Assembly: GCA_019155185.1 (NCBI GenBank)
Contig: CM032804.1
Coordinates: 13,302,992-13,366,991, forward strand
DNA length: 64,000 nt
Direction of reading: 5' to 3'
DNA from: Beaufortia kweichowensis
Lineage: Eukaryota > Chordata > Actinopteri > Cypriniformes > Gastromyzontidae
A program made the translations under genes and the position numbers. Positions 1 through 54,122 of the stretch are shown here, one piece after another (position 1 is the stretch's first letter; every line of letters starts with the position of its first letter). A model generated the notes under the pieces. The model worked only from the letters and a program-made list of their open reading frames with translations. It was not told where the DNA came from and did no database searches.

Positions 1-766
1 TGCATCCATACATTTATCTGCTTTAGTCAGAGGCAATATCTCCAACGGCTGCGAGCTGGAAGTGAGACAGAGGATTACTCTGCTGTCTCTGCACCTCTCT
101 TACAGACGATGTTTGTCACATGATCACGTCGAGTGTGAAATTATTAGTGGTACTTGCTAAGGCAGACATTAGTATTACTGTTAATCATAGATTTAAGGGT
201 TAGAGATTTCAACAAACAAAACTTGTGGGCAGAGGTGTGCTTTCCTAACAGTTTGCACTTTAATGATGAAATGGGTGACAAAAATCCCCTATACTTAAAT
301 GCGTCGTTCACCCAAAAATAATCATTTTGGCATTATTTGACTATCTGAGCCAAAATGCTGTTTTTTTGGGGGTCTTCTGGTGACAATGGGAATGGATTGT
401 AACCCTCTTCTCAAGGTTCAAAAGGCTGAAAAAGCCTTCTAAAACACTTCCACAGGACTTTTGCCATACATTCCTGAATTGTCCTGAAGCTATACAAACA
501 AGTTTGGGGAAAAAATCTCATATTACGCATTATTTGATGACTTTTCCAACCTGTGATATTTCTCCATTACCCCATAGTAATGTGCTAGCTAACATATAGC
601 GTTATGCCAAACACAACTCAGAAGACCTAATAACAAAGTCCTGACAACAGATAGACACCCAATCACATATTTTCAGAAAATGTATGAAAACGTTGATGCT
701 TTTGTGAATCATTTGTTTTGCAGTCTTATTAACCTCCTCTTCCCCCGCTCTTTCTCTCTCTTTCAG
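1..766 (+). other. Intron upstream of the lectin-domain exon (3' part)
   Basis: AT-rich intronic DNA with no coding exon seen. A short piece near 305-345 (gttcacccaaaaataatcattttggc) resembles one end of the cyprinid fold-back element found complete at 11999-12271. The last 30 bases are a good polypyrimidine tract ending in the acceptor AG at 765-766. Confidence 0.7.
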
Positions 767-41548
<40,782 letters not shown>

Positions 41549-42127
41549 CCACAAGGCGGAGGAGGAAGCGTACCACAGGGTTTGACGCCAAGTGCCGACG
41601 ATGATGGATTCCTCTCCTGTCTCTGATGTATGTCTGGTTGCCTTTTTACACTTTCATTTGATTTGAAGTGAGAGGAAAGCCTAAACAGTGAGAGCGAGAG
41701 AGAGGTTTGTCTCCATGGCAGCAAGTGTAAGCACTCTCATCAGCATCGGTTTCTCCTCCCTTCTCACGCTGACGTATAAAAACAGCAAGTCTAACTATCT
41801 GTCTTCTCTTAGCTCTCTCTTAGCCTGTGTTTATTTCACATCAGGTTGCTTTTGTAATTCCTTACCTTCTCTTTTCTTTCCCCTTGTCCCTTTCCATCAT
41901 TATTTGATGAGAGCTTGTTACGTGAGAAGATGGGGGTATGCCATTATTCTGCAAAGTGACAAAAAAATCTCTCTGAAAGCTCTTCAGTGTTGCCAAAAAT
42001 AACTGTTTTTGAGCCAGAACACAAACTGGAATCACACACACACACAGAGACACAGACACGCACTATCTCTTTCTTTCACAGAAGTGCTTGTTACTGAACA
42101 TCAAGAGTATGAACACACATGCTCATG

Positions 42128-42133
42128 AATAAA
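42128..42133 (+). terminator. Polyadenylation signal, proximal candidate
   Basis: AATAAA followed by A-rich then TTTTGTT sequence. It would give a 3' UTR of about 600 nt. Confidence 0.45.
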
Positions 42134-42466
42134 GAAAACAAGGACTTTTGTTCAGAAACAGGTAGCAGGAAGCTGCCTCAGTGGAGTTGCCTTTATTTCT
42201 CTCTCTGAACTCACTCTTCTGTATAGAACAACCGCAGAGACCGGGAACTGAGGAACGGGGGTTAGGACACAACCCATCGTCAGCCGGTCGTGTGAAGCTG
42301 CTCGACCCTCAGAGCAACGAATGAAACTTTGTTCTGACTTATCTCGGCACCACGAAGACGAGGGCAGATGAAAGACCCTCCTGATGGTTGGTTTAGGTGG
42401 ACTATACAATCTGTGTGTTATTGCGGCCAGAGGACCTTTTTGCTACCGCTCCAGCCGTCCAACCTC

Positions 42467-42526
42467 TGTACATACAAACCACGCGAAAGTAAAAGCAAGT
42501 CTTATTCTACTCGTCTCCTGTACATA
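42467..42526 (+). promoter_or_regulatory. Two Pumilio-type response elements in the distal 3' UTR
   Basis: TGTACATA at 42467-42474 and again at 42519-42526. Both fit the Pumilio consensus TGTANATA exactly. They lie 84-143 nt before the distal AATAAA, so only the long 3' UTR form would carry them. Confidence 0.6.
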
Positions 42527-42609
42527 GATGAACAAAAGCAACAAAAAGTATCAAGTACTATGAAAAAAGAAACATTTCTTGTACCGCGTCAGAAATGGAA
42601 AAAGCCGAA

Positions 42610-42615
42610 AATAAA
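42610..42615 (+). terminator. Polyadenylation signal, distal candidate
   Basis: AATAAA followed by a GT-rich stretch (gatgttttgaagtttgtg), the usual arrangement for cleavage near 42625-42635. Confidence 0.7.
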
Positions 42616-42630
42616 GATGTTTTGAAGTTT

Positions 42631-44946
42631 GTGACCCGAACGACACTGCGGTCTCTCTCCTTCTTTCTCTCGCTCTCTCCGGCCTTCATTGGCTCCTGCC
42701 CTGGAGCGCCGCGGTACCAGAAAATCTAATTGTCTGCCAAGAGACGGTGAGAGCGAGCCAGAAAAACGGAAAGAGAAGGATTTTACATACAAACGAGATA
42801 AATTCTGGCACAATTTTTATGTGATGTAACCCATCACATGTTGGGAATGTTTGACCTTCAACATTCCCAGACAGAAAGTGCTTAACATGAATACAAGGGG
42901 AATACACTGTGCCTCAGGGGTGCACCGGTGCATTGTGGGTTGACTGACAGCAGCCATAATGTAGTGCTGGTTAAGTTTTATCTGGAAGATGTGTAATAGA
43001 TGAATAGAAAATATTTAGACGAACAAAAACTTGGGGGGAGGGGGGTGATGAACGCATTCAGATACACTTACCCTAGATTGTATTTGACTGTTTTTACATA
43101 CCGACATCAGCTGTTGTTTCTGAAACTGGGGTGACAGTTGATTCGCAGTTTGTACGTCTATGTCTGAATGTGAACGTTTGGATGCCTGTGAATCAAGAGT
43201 ATGTATGTGTGTGTATCTCAGAGGCTATTTTTACTGGGTTAGAAGGACACGTTTTAGCTGAACAGGGAAGCAGAGTAAATCTATATCTATATAAGAGCTC
43301 GGTAGACGCTTCCAAGAGACTTTGTTTAAAGTATTTTAAACGTTGTTATTTTGTCGATCGGGTCAAACTGAAAAAAAAAACAGAATTAGCATTTATTGAA
43401 TTACAAAATAATCTGAGCAATGAGACACGGCCTCTGTGGGTTACAATCCCCGTATGCAAATGAGCTTCGCGGCCTATCGAACAAAAGAGAGGTATTTATG
43501 AGCGCTCCACAGATCTGAAGATCTTTTTCATGTTTGATGTTTTATTTATTAATATTTATTTGTCTATTTTGATTATTTATGCACATATTCATTTATTCAA
43601 GCGTGGTTTTCATTCTGCAGTGTGTACAGAGCATCTGTGAGGATGATGAGAGAGAAAGAGAGCAGAGGGGAATATACATGTTTAATGTGAGTCAGCGATA
43701 GAGGCGATGTCAGTGTGAAGCTAGGCTCCACCGCGCTCGTTCCCAGTTCGCAAGACACGGACGGTGCGTTACACTCACTGTCAGAGGTGGATAACATTGT
43801 GCATCCCCAATCACCTGCCTGTCAGGCCAAACTCCACACTGCATAAGTCACATTCTTAATCAGTATTTCTGTCTTGCGTTCCAGTAGAAATATCAAAAAC
43901 ATCCTTGAAACATGATAAATACACTTGAGAAGCGGAATTGTTGGATTTTAAGACCTCTCGGGAACACTTAATGCTGATTGGTTGATCTTGGCATTTTGCG
44001 GTCAGATATTTTTGAATAATGACCGTTGTTGTAATGACTGTATAATTGGCCGTTGTCCCTGGCAACCAATTTCCGACACTGTGCTGTCGTATCTCTTTTG
44101 TGGTGCTCCACAGTCTCTTTCTTCGCACTGAATAAAATCATTTCAACTTAATAGATATTTTATGTCTTTTTATTTATTTATATGGTAACTAGCCAGATAA
44201 TAAGCAGGATAATGTGTAGTCATCCAATTATCATTATAAAAGAGGTTCTTTTACAGTAGGGTGATGCAAGATCTATCAAAAATTCGGGCCTTATTTTATG
44301 ATGATTATCGCTCGTTTGTTTTTAGAGAATGTATAACACGGTAAACTTATTTTTATTGCATCATTTATGAATGTTTTATTTTTATGTTACTTGTTTTAAG
44401 CATAAATCTATATTTAGATATTTATGTTTTACTTCAACAGTGTGTTGAAAGTATAACATTGTATCAGTATGTATATTCCCTGGGAATATAACACAATTTC
44501 ATGGCAGTGAAAATATTTAAAATATTCATGGCATTCATATTTAACTATTTATATGAATTTGTAAATTTTTGTATAATTTTTATTTGTACCAATAACATTC
44601 TTATTGCAATTTTCCTAATAATCTTACATTTTTGGATGATTCACCTCATACAAATTCATGTAAAATAACCACCCCATAAAAAAGTTACAAATGAGATTGG
44701 ACTGGATATTAATGCCACGCAATAGGAAAAACAGAAATTTGTTATTGTCTTGCTCTCTTGCACAGTTTTGCTTCTCAAGGTATCTTCTTTTAAGGATGCT
44801 GTATGGAAATCAAGCCAGGAATAATGAAAAAGATTGATTCAGTTAAATATCTCTCTACTGTAAGTCTTCATAGGGGACATGTGTGCAATCCGTTGCATGG
44901 TAACTTGTATTGACCGACACTAGGTCAGTATGTGCTTTTCTCCTGG
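42631..44946. other. Downstream intergenic DNA
   Basis: No exon is recognised. It contains two adjacent perfect short hairpins (42819-42869), a G-rich patch (43030-43048), an ATGCAAAT octamer (43454-43461) in a complex block at 43100-43500, and AT-rich sequence from 44150 on. Confidence 0.65.
42819..42869. repeat. Two adjacent short perfect inverted repeats
   Basis: atgtgatg (42819-42826) pairs with catcacat (42832-42839) across five bases. Then tgggaatgtt (42842-42851) pairs with aacattccca (42860-42869) across eight bases. Function is unknown. Confidence 0.7.
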
Positions 44947-44958
44947 CCAGCAGGTGGT
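44947..44958 (+). promoter_or_regulatory. CTCF-like core motif (forward), one mismatch
   Basis: ccagcaggtggt matches CCASYAGRKGGC except for the last base. It lies about 2.3 kb past the gene's 3' end. Confidence 0.35.
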
Positions 44959-47900
44959 TAGTGCACCCTGTCCTATATTTAGCCGGAGGTGCGTACCATC
45001 AGCTTTTCTGTACAGCAAAGAACGGCTCTGTTTCATATTTGCTCTTCTTGCAAAATGTTCAATGTTGATGAGTACGGCCGGCTTTGACTGGTCAGCAGGT
45101 TTGACCGTTTGAATGTATTGTCATAACACATAATGGTTAACATGTTCTCTAAGGATATCAGCCCTCTTGCTTGTTTTACCCTGCTGCATTAGCTGCCGGG
45201 GGAAAGGTTGTTTACCTCCCTCCTTCCCTCCCTGGAGACGCCCGGTGTACGTCACGTTTTGTATAGCTCTCTGTTTTCTCCTTCCCATCATGATTTCTTA
45301 TCATATTCCGTCGCCTACACAGTTCCCTCTTTTCCTGCTTAGCTCGCCGAATTGTTTTTCCACGGCTTTCCTGGCTAAGCATTAATGTGGGAAGATTTGT
45401 TATGTTAGTCAAAGGCTTTGTTTACATGGGACTGAAGGGATAATACAGTACAGTGTTGAATATGGTGATAATGACAGTGATTATGCGCTGTAGTAAACTG
45501 CTAGACTAAAGCCCGCTCCGAGGGACCGCTACCACATCCAAAATCCCCACACAACCCCTGATTATCATAATAATACTAAGAGCTATAATCTAGCCGAGTC
45601 AACCCACCGTGCGCTCGCTCTCTAGGTTTCTCCTTTTGTCTCTCCTCCCCTCTCGCTCTTTGAGAGCACTCGTATTCGCTGTTCTCAGGATATGAAAGGA
45701 GTCGCCCTGTCCTGTTCTGCATATCGGCCTCGTTTTCTTCACTTTGAAATGGAGAGGCAGAGAGGTGAAGCACGAGGAGAAGCAGTACTTTTTTTACAAG
45801 GACCTCGTGAAATTGTTTGACAAGTATTGCCGTATTTACTACTCAACATGCCGGCATATCCAAGAGCTCTTAAGTGTATTTTATAGCCATGAATCATGAT
45901 TTGGTACTTGATTGCTCTTCTTCGACAGGTGGGACTGAATTGGAAAAATAATTCAGAGCGCATTATTGGACAAAACTTTGGACACGCCCTCAAGTGCAAT
46001 ATGAGTCATCAATACTTTCGGTCCTTTTTAAGGCTTTTAAATGTTTCTGGTGAAATGTAATTTAACATTGTGATTTAAAAGCCCCAGTTTTGATATCATG
46101 GGGTATTTAATAATGTAACACACAAGCGGCTGTTCCATCTGTAAGACAATGTGAATAACAGGTGTTCCCATTCTGCTAAAATCTGCCCGGTTCTGCGGGA
46201 ACAGACTCCACGCAGACCTGAAGATAGAGGAACTGTAAACGTCCTCTATGCATACACACGTGTACTGTCCCTCTCCACACAGGTGCCATCACACCGGCCG
46301 GCACTCCTGTGATCTGACAGTCTGTCAGCCTGCCGTCAGTACTGTCCTCAGCTGGGGCCTGACACCACAAAGCCAAAGTCATGACCTCCAATCACGAGCT
46401 ACACCAGCTTCACTTTTAGAGCCACATGTTGACTTGATGTCCAGATAGTAGGATAGAAATAATAAAAAAGAGCGAGTCATTCACTGCTGTCAAAACAACA
46501 TAAAGCATCAGACCTGGGCATTGCAGCCCAGCTCACTTGACCACACCGCGCCTGACAGCAAAGAGAACTTCTGGGGTTATACGACATCTTTTATTGGGAT
46601 CTCTCAGTCATTGAGCGATCAACACCTTTATCTAACATTTTAACAGCCACACAAGAGCCAAAGGAGAAACTTCATCCAAACAGAACTCGCTTACCCCTTT
46701 TCCACTGAAATGGTGCAGTTGCGCGTGTCAGAGAGAGATGTGAAGCTCTCACAGACCGGCTCACATTTCCTGTGACCTCAAGGTTAAATGACAGATTATA
46801 TTTTATTTATGACATTGCAAGTTTTGTAAGTGAAATTCATAGCAATTAATATGCTTATAGGCTATTTGGAAATACAAGCAATGAGCCACAAGAAATTGGT
46901 AAATTGGTTTTCACCTAAAAGTTTTCTAGTGGCTGGTTGCATGAAAATTTGCATAAAAAAGTCTCATTTTTAATAAATTTATATCAACAGACATTTGTAA
47001 ATTTTACTAAAACCAGCTGAGCAAATAGAAAAATCGGATGCACCAAGTCACTAGAAAAACTTGAATTGAAGAGGACTGAATTTTTTTGCAGTGCTAGTAA
47101 AATGAATGTTACACACAGTTTTGAGTGGCTTATTGCTTTCATTAAATGTGACAATAGAAAAATGATAAAAAACACCAATAAATTGTTAAATGTTTTGATA
47201 ACGAAAAGAACAAACAATTATTTGACAAGTATTATAGTTTATTAACCTGATAACGGTCACTGCACAAATTGGGCATACACATGCATGAACATTTTTTACT
47301 GGTCATTATCTTCAGCATCAGTCTCGGTGGACAAGGGGTACAGTAACAGTACAGTAATCACAAACACGGTTAAAGTTGGCAAGAAACTTAACTTTTGTGT
47401 TAAACAGAAATAAAAACAAAGTAGTATTATTTGGCTATTGGTCTCTTCTTGTGTGTCTATGCTAGAAACAGCATCTGTGTCATAGTTTTACAGTATGTTA
47501 GACTGTGACACCCCCTTAGCGGGCGGGTTTGTAACGTCTTGCATGGACCAGCCGCCTGTCAGTCTTAAACATTGGCTCAGTCGAGCAGGGTTAGACCCTC
47601 TGGATAAAACGGACTCTCAAAACAGTGTTCCTACATTCATCCTAAAACAAAGACACGCACAAAGCCTTGACTGGGGTGTTTGTACTCTGTACAGAAAAGC
47701 AAGAGAATTTTACAGATTTAAGTTGTCCACCTTTTGGAAAGTTTGGGTTACTTTTATAGCTTCTTTTTTAGGCATGCCTTTCAATGTTTGCATATCCACG
47801 CTTGACGCACAGAGCTGATTTACTTCAGCCTCATTCTGGGTCGGACAAGCTCTCACGAGGTTGATGGGGTGTAAACTAGTCTTCTGAAACAATCAAGGTC

Positions 47901-50430
47901 TTATCATGTGGAGTCAGGGGGTCATTGAGTTACCCTAGAATGTATGAGGCCTTCATGACTCAATTTGGCATAAACTATTATGTCAGTAAGCTGGTATGTG
48001 ATTGGACAGTATTACACATTGTATAAAATAAGATACATGTGCATGGAAAGGATGGAGGAAACAGGAAGTAGTCAGGATACTGATCTGGATAGGTGTCAAG
48101 TGGGTTACATTTCTTTTTTCCTGTTCAGTTTATTTGATTTTGAACTCTGGATTTAATAATGATGCTTAGGTCCCAATTGAATAAGTGGGTTAACTGTTTT
48201 TATTAAAGAATGATATGTGTTTTATTTCTCACAGTCATTACTTTGACAGCTGTCTGGGCCAAATGGGAAGGTTTTATGTAAGCGTTTGCGTAATTGCAGG
48301 TCAGTCTGACCCTGTATCAGCACATATTAATAAAAAATTACTAAAACTGAGCGTTTCTTACTCATTTTTCTGATCAGTCAACTCAAACTCACTCAAATTA
48401 GCATGCATGTCATCTGATTATCCACCATATCCAACACTTTATTACCATTTTTACACCAAGGTCAACTTATTATTTTCCCAAAATAATTTGAATACTATAG
48501 CTTAGATCTGCATGACCATTTGTACTCTCTTTGTAACATTAAAAAATAAACATGCAGCTTTTGTTACTGTTCCTTTAATCTACTACTATGTAAATGACTT
48601 GGTTGGTCGTCCTTCAAAATAATTGGAGAAACAAAGACCACCCTATACCCTAATAGACAGGAACAATGCAATTTGTGTGAAATGTCCTACTTCTGGTATT
48701 GTAGAATAAAATATCTGTCCTACCTGCTGAATGGGTGTTAATGTAAATGTGGGTGGTTTGTATATTAATGAGCGTTTGACTGTAACAGCATCACAGCATT
48801 GGCTAAATCAATAGTATGATTTTGTGGTGTTTTTTACAATATTAGTACACTAAATAGCAGATGGGGGAACGTTTCCTGACCACAATGGGTCAACTGTATA
48901 TCACATCAACATGATCCAGCTGTATTTCATCTCAGCAGCAGAATATAATATAGACCCAGGGATGAAGGCTTTCAATTTGAGCTAGTTTTGCATCAGCATT
49001 CACCACCTATTGCAATTCTGTTTGGTGGTGCAGAAAATGCACATCTCAGTATTTATAATAACTATTGAGCAGCTGAAGTCGGGGTCATTCCAGCACAACG
49101 CCAATAAAACAGAGATGTTCTTGAACTCTTAAGTTGTCTTAAAGAGGACATCCTTAGCCTATATTACATCACAACAAATACCTAAGAGAGAACAAATGTT
49201 ATTACTACCATCCATTTTTTTGTCTCCTTAAAATACATAATGAACTTGAACTTGAAAATGAACTTTCCACACAGATGGTGGATTTTTACTTTGCATCTAA
49301 ATATGTACATGCCGTAAACGCATCAAACTTTAGTCGATGTGTTCGGTAGGTCATCCTAATTTACAGAACAGCTACATTTAACCTCCTTTGTGTAGCCCGA
49401 GACGAGCGTGATCCAGCTAACCGCTCTCTATTCACTTTAACATTCTCTCTGAACTATACGGATGAGGCATCTGAATGCGTTTTTCCTGAAAGCGGCCCTA
49501 AAAAAGGAGGCTCGCTTAAGGAAAAGTGCTTTAGTATGCATCCACCGCCCACTCAGGGTACATTATCAGTTGGCCACCACACCTACTCACCTTGGACCAA
49601 CACCAAACATGCCCGTGTTCATGTAGATGGGCTTGTTTGACAGAAAGATCCCACATTTGTGAGAGATTAAGGGTGCATGAAAGATTCAATATGTTTTGTG
49701 GATGGATGGTGAAATGAAAATAAGAAAATGTTCCTCTTCACTCGGCGATAGCGTATTGTGTTAAACAGCACAAAATGAAGAGGCACGAGGTGAGCGGAGC
49801 TCGGTAAATGAATGAAACTAATGGCTTTCACTTTGCCTCTGCTGTCTTTTGTCTGGGAGGCTCGATTTGCAGATAAAAAGCAGTACACAGGGACATCCAT
49901 TTAAAAGGCTTATGAAAGACACCCTTAGTGAATAAAGTGATTTTGCGTGTGAGTTGTGTAATGTGTATTTTGAGTTTTGTCATTATATTTTCATGGTTCT
50001 CCCCTGAGGCCGTTCTCTGCTGAGTCTGCTCATATCATCTCAGTTGCGCAGTAAGAGGCCTAAGAGCTTTTTAATTCCCTATCTCTTCGTGTTCATCCGC
50101 TTTGTCCTGCCACACAACTTTGTGTGATTGTGTTACGCGCCATTTCACTGATTTGCTAAAAGTTTGCGCATACAAAAACAAGCGAGAACTTCGTGGCGCA
50201 TACAGAAAATGTCTAAGCTCGTCTTTTCAACATTGAGTATTTGTGAGAACTGCTGTCTTGAGTTTTGTGGGTTCACATAATGAATTCATAACGGGTTGTT
50301 CCACACACCTTAAAAATAGAGGCCGGGTCAAAGCAAATACATTAAATGACTAAAAACCCAAAGTGATGTTTCATTGATGATGTCAAATACCTGTATAAAA
50401 TATACTTTAAATGACATTTATACATTCCTA
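44959..50430. other. Intergenic DNA
   Basis: No coding exon or RNA gene is recognised. Complex, non-repetitive blocks at about 45480-45800, 46160-46440 and 49380-50240 may be regulatory. The region 46780-47260 and most of 48100-49250 are AT-rich with nothing I can name. Confidence 0.6.
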
Positions 50431-50434
50431 CACT

Positions 50435-51840
50435 ACACTGTAAAAATCTGTAAAACAACATTTTCTGTATTAATTTGACCTTTTTCAGGGTTAACAGAAA
50501 TGTTGTATAGATTATTAATTTAAACATTTACAATATAATTGATAGATTGAACTTTCATTTTTATTTGTATTTAAATAAATTATTATTTGTAATATCTACT
50601 GTCAATATGTAAATAACTAAAACTTGACTAACCATGACAGCAGCACAGTTGCTCATTTTTCAGAAACATGCCATTTTTTTTCTACAAGCGATGATGTATT
50701 GTGACAAAACATTTCATCACTGTTTTTCTACATCACGCAACCGAGAAAGTTGATTCTTTAAATGTCCAAGAAATGGGATTTTTTTTGTTCATTTTAGCAA
50801 ATCTCTTAAGGTACTATAGTTTATTGAAGTTTTACAGCTTTTCCCTGTAAAGTCCCTGCCTGACATTTTACTATAGTTATAAAAGACACAAAGATACCAT
50901 TTTAAATAGACTATTTAGCTGTTGTGTAGTTTTAGCTTCACTGCTTTAGACCTTGGGGAGTTTATAGCTTGTCAAGCTTCTAGTCTTCTCACTATCACAC
51001 AAACATAGAAGTGAATAAGCATAGAATTACACAAGAGAACATCACAGCTCTCCAGAAGGACATTGAAGCTCTGTGTTCAGCTGTTCTCTATTGTAATGAG
51101 ACACGCGGATGGCTCGCAATCACTGAGGAAACAATGAAATCCGGATTACAACTGAGAATTTACAAGAGAAGGTCAGAATGACTAAATGTGGGTCATTCAG
51201 TAAAACATTATCTGAAGCACACTGGTAAATACATCTGAATAGTTTGATAGCGTTGAATAGCGTTTGCAGAAATGTAATGGCTGACTAACCAGACTAGAAT
51301 GCTTTTAAATGAGCATAAATTATTTTGAGCATTTTAGTTAAACCTAGAGAAAATATGTCTATACACTAAACACTTCATTAATTGACACTACAGTTCAAAG
51401 TGTTTGCATGATTTTGACCATTTTGATTTTGAATGAAACTGATGATGAGGTCAATGTATCTCCAAAAACACAAGTAATGTTTCAAAATATTGTTACTTTT
51501 TAAAATAACTGGTCCTCAGACTTCCTTATTAAATTCTAGTACCAACCTTTTAGACAGAATTAAAAGTAAAAATGCAAATGAAAAGAAATAACTAGCAAAA
51601 TAACAAACATGAATGAGCCCTGAATTTTCACAAATAGTTTATTAACAATTTCCAACACAGTCTTGCAGGAATTTTTCACAAGTTTCATACAATCTCATTT
51701 CGGACATTTAGTTTGAAGACTTTAGGTTTTGGATTGTCACAACAGGAACATAGTGTCTACCAATACTCATTTTAAAGAGGTCATGTTAACACATGAAGTG
51801 GATTGTTTTAGTTCAGCAGACAAAACATTTTTACAGTGTA
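50435..51840. repeat. Possible 1.4 kb element bounded by 'cactgtaaaaa' inverted ends
   Basis: The left border carries acactgtaaaaatctgtaaaa. The right border carries caaaacatttttacagtgta, its approximate inverse complement. Such ends are common on fish DNA elements. The interior has no coding frame. The pairing of these particular ends is uncertain, because the word is frequent. Confidence 0.35.
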
Positions 51841-52567
51841 CTACTAATTAGAGGATTTCAGAAACATTCAATATTTAAAACAATTATAAAAACACAAAAA
51901 GGGCAAAACTGTAAAGAGTGGTTTCTTTCCAAAATAGAGCTGTTGTAATTAACCAAATGTGTGAAATTACAACATGACATTCTGACCCATTTATAAGAAT
52001 TACCTATTGTACAAAAACAGTTTTCAATCCTTTATTACATAGTTGCCTTATAGTGTTTCTGTTTACTTGCTTTGCCAACAGCTGTTAAAATATGTTTTAA
52101 ATAAAATATACCAACTCATAAAAGGGCTGCTAGTGAAAAGGCATGCATCTAATGAACTTATGACTGAAAACACTAGTTATAATAAACTGATAGAAAACCA
52201 GTCCTAGTGAATGTATTTGCAGGACTGCAGACATTGTACCTATAGAGTAACAGTGCTGTTATTTGTACAGTACGTGTTTTTGTGTCTGTATTCAGCTTGT
52301 TTTCAACTGTCCTGTTCATGATGCTCCCACTGGGGGATGATTCTCCAGATCTGACCAGACATTCACCTCTCACTTTACTATTACTCCAACACACACGTTA
52401 CTATGCACTCCTGTTATTACAGGAGTGACCCTTACACAAACTGCTTTACCTTTTTACATTTTTATGATTTAGTGTGTTTGCAATGTGAGGTAACATTTAC
52501 ACTGTCAAGCTTTTCTTTTCCTCTTACCCATAAATAAGCCAACACAGACGTGCATTTGTTCAAGTTC
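51841..52567. other. Intergenic DNA
   Basis: AT-rich. No feature is recognised. Confidence 0.6.
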
Positions 52568-52856
52568 AACTTCAAGTTTATTTGTATAGCGCTTTAACAA
52601 TGTAGCACTGTTTCAAAGCAGCTTTACAGCAGAATAAACAGAATGACAAGCAGGAAAATATAAATTTTAATTTAATAACTAATATCAGCAGTCTCCTAGT
52701 GAGCACTCCAACACGGCGACGGTGGCAAAGAACCCAAACCCCATTAATGAATTCTCCATTAAACTCCATTAATATATATATATATATATATGGAGAAAAA
52801 AACCTTGGGAGAACCCAGACTCACTTGGAGGGTCATTTCTCCTCTGACACGTCACA
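52568..52856 (+). repeat. Widespread fish dispersed repeat containing an (AT)n run
   Basis: tttatttgtatagcgcttta, tttcaaagcagctttacagc and the distal ggagaaaaaaaccttgggag with agaacccagactcacttgga are the hallmark words of a dispersed sequence found throughout fish genomes. An (AT)n run sits at 52771-52792. I do not assign a family name. Confidence 0.75.
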
Positions 52857-53820
52857 GCTGCAGTCAGTAGTTTGATAAAAATTATTTGAGTTAAAGTCGT
52901 GTGCTGAATTTGCTGGAGTTTAAGCCGTGTAGGTCTGAGTTTTGAGTTGATCTGGATTATTAGTTGTGATTGAATGTGTTTGTGTGTGTGGTAAACTAGG
53001 TAGTAGTTAAAAGGCTAATATTACACAATAAAGGATTGTTTAGCCGGGCATGACTGAGTTGACTGAGTGCAGCTATAACATAGCTGCAATTTCATTTCAC
53101 ATGTATTATTGATTATATAATGTAATTATAATTACAATAGTTGCTGATAACTATACAAACATTACTACTAATACTACTAAAATTATATTACTGTTGTTGT
53201 TTTATGTTGTCTGTGCGGTCACACACTGTTGATTCATTCACACTGTTTCACAACACAAATGCTGTTGTCTCTGATCTAAACAGTGTTGACGCAGACAGAA
53301 AGGCAGTGTGTCCATTTCTTTATCTACTGAACAGTGTATAGATGGACAAACGTGTATCTGAGGATCAGGACTGCACCACACTGCCCCCATGTGTTCACAT
53401 CCACCATCGCAACACACCAGATCTCACGTATAAAACATTTAGAGACCAACTTTAGTGTTTTTCATGTTGAAATGCTTTCCTTTATTCCAGCTTAATATGC
53501 AGAGACAACTACAAATAGGCATTTCCCAGGTTGATTCCCCCAAGATGTGTAAATATTGTGTCTCTGTAATGCTATCCACATGGCTGTGTGTTTGAGCAAC
53601 CTGACCAACACTGGCTCAACCGATCGCATTGGTTCAGCGCTTGACCTTGAACGCTTTCCAGCCACTAAATGCCAGTAAAACTGACTTTGGCAATTAAGTA
53701 AAACTGGCAGTTGGCTGGCGTCATGAACAATTGGGTTCCAGTGTTCTAAAGAGGCTGTTTGGAAACCCAATTCCACTGAAATTACTTGTAATTGATACTC
53801 TATTGAGTGTCTGCTTTTTT
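52857..53820. other. Intergenic DNA
   Basis: No exon or named repeat is seen. Confidence 0.6.
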
Positions 53821-54122
53821 TTTCAAACGAATATATTTTGCAAAACGCTGGTTGCCGGCACCTGTTGGCATCCATTGTACCTTGTGTTCATACTATGAAA
53901 GTAAATGGGTGCCATGACCAGCGTTTTGCAAAATATCTTCTTCTGTGTTCTGCTGAAGTGAGAAAGTCATACAGGTTTGACACGACATGAGGGCGAGTAA
54001 ATAATAAAAGAAGTTTAAAAGAAGTAGTATACTATAGAAAGTCAATGTGGTCCAATTTTTGGGGAATAAAAATGACTATGGTCAAGTCAATGGGGTTTAT
54101 TTTTTGGTGAACTATTCCTTCA
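53821..54122. mobile_element. Fold-back element, partial left arm
   Basis: The arms attttgcaaaacgctggtt (left) and accagcgttttgcaaaat (right) face each other about position 53885. The right arm continues ttctgctgaagtgagaaagt, catacaggtttgacacgaca and ends ttttttggtgaactattcct, the terminus of the same family as 11999-12271. The left terminus is missing. Confidence 0.65.

Larger units (their letters stand above)
41549..42630 (+). other. adgrl1: adgrl1 3' UTR (inferred)
   Basis: About 1.08 kb from the stop to a polyadenylation signal AATAAA at 42610-42615. An upstream AATAAA at 42128-42133 could give a shorter form. The distal end carries two TGTACATA words. The exact cleavage site is inferred. 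Confidence 0.7.

Noticed and set aside
47574..47595. Sequence resembling mature miR-24 (tggctcagtcgagcagggtt)
   Set aside because: miR-24 is almost invariant in vertebrates. This differs at central and 3' positions, and I see no clear hairpin arm.
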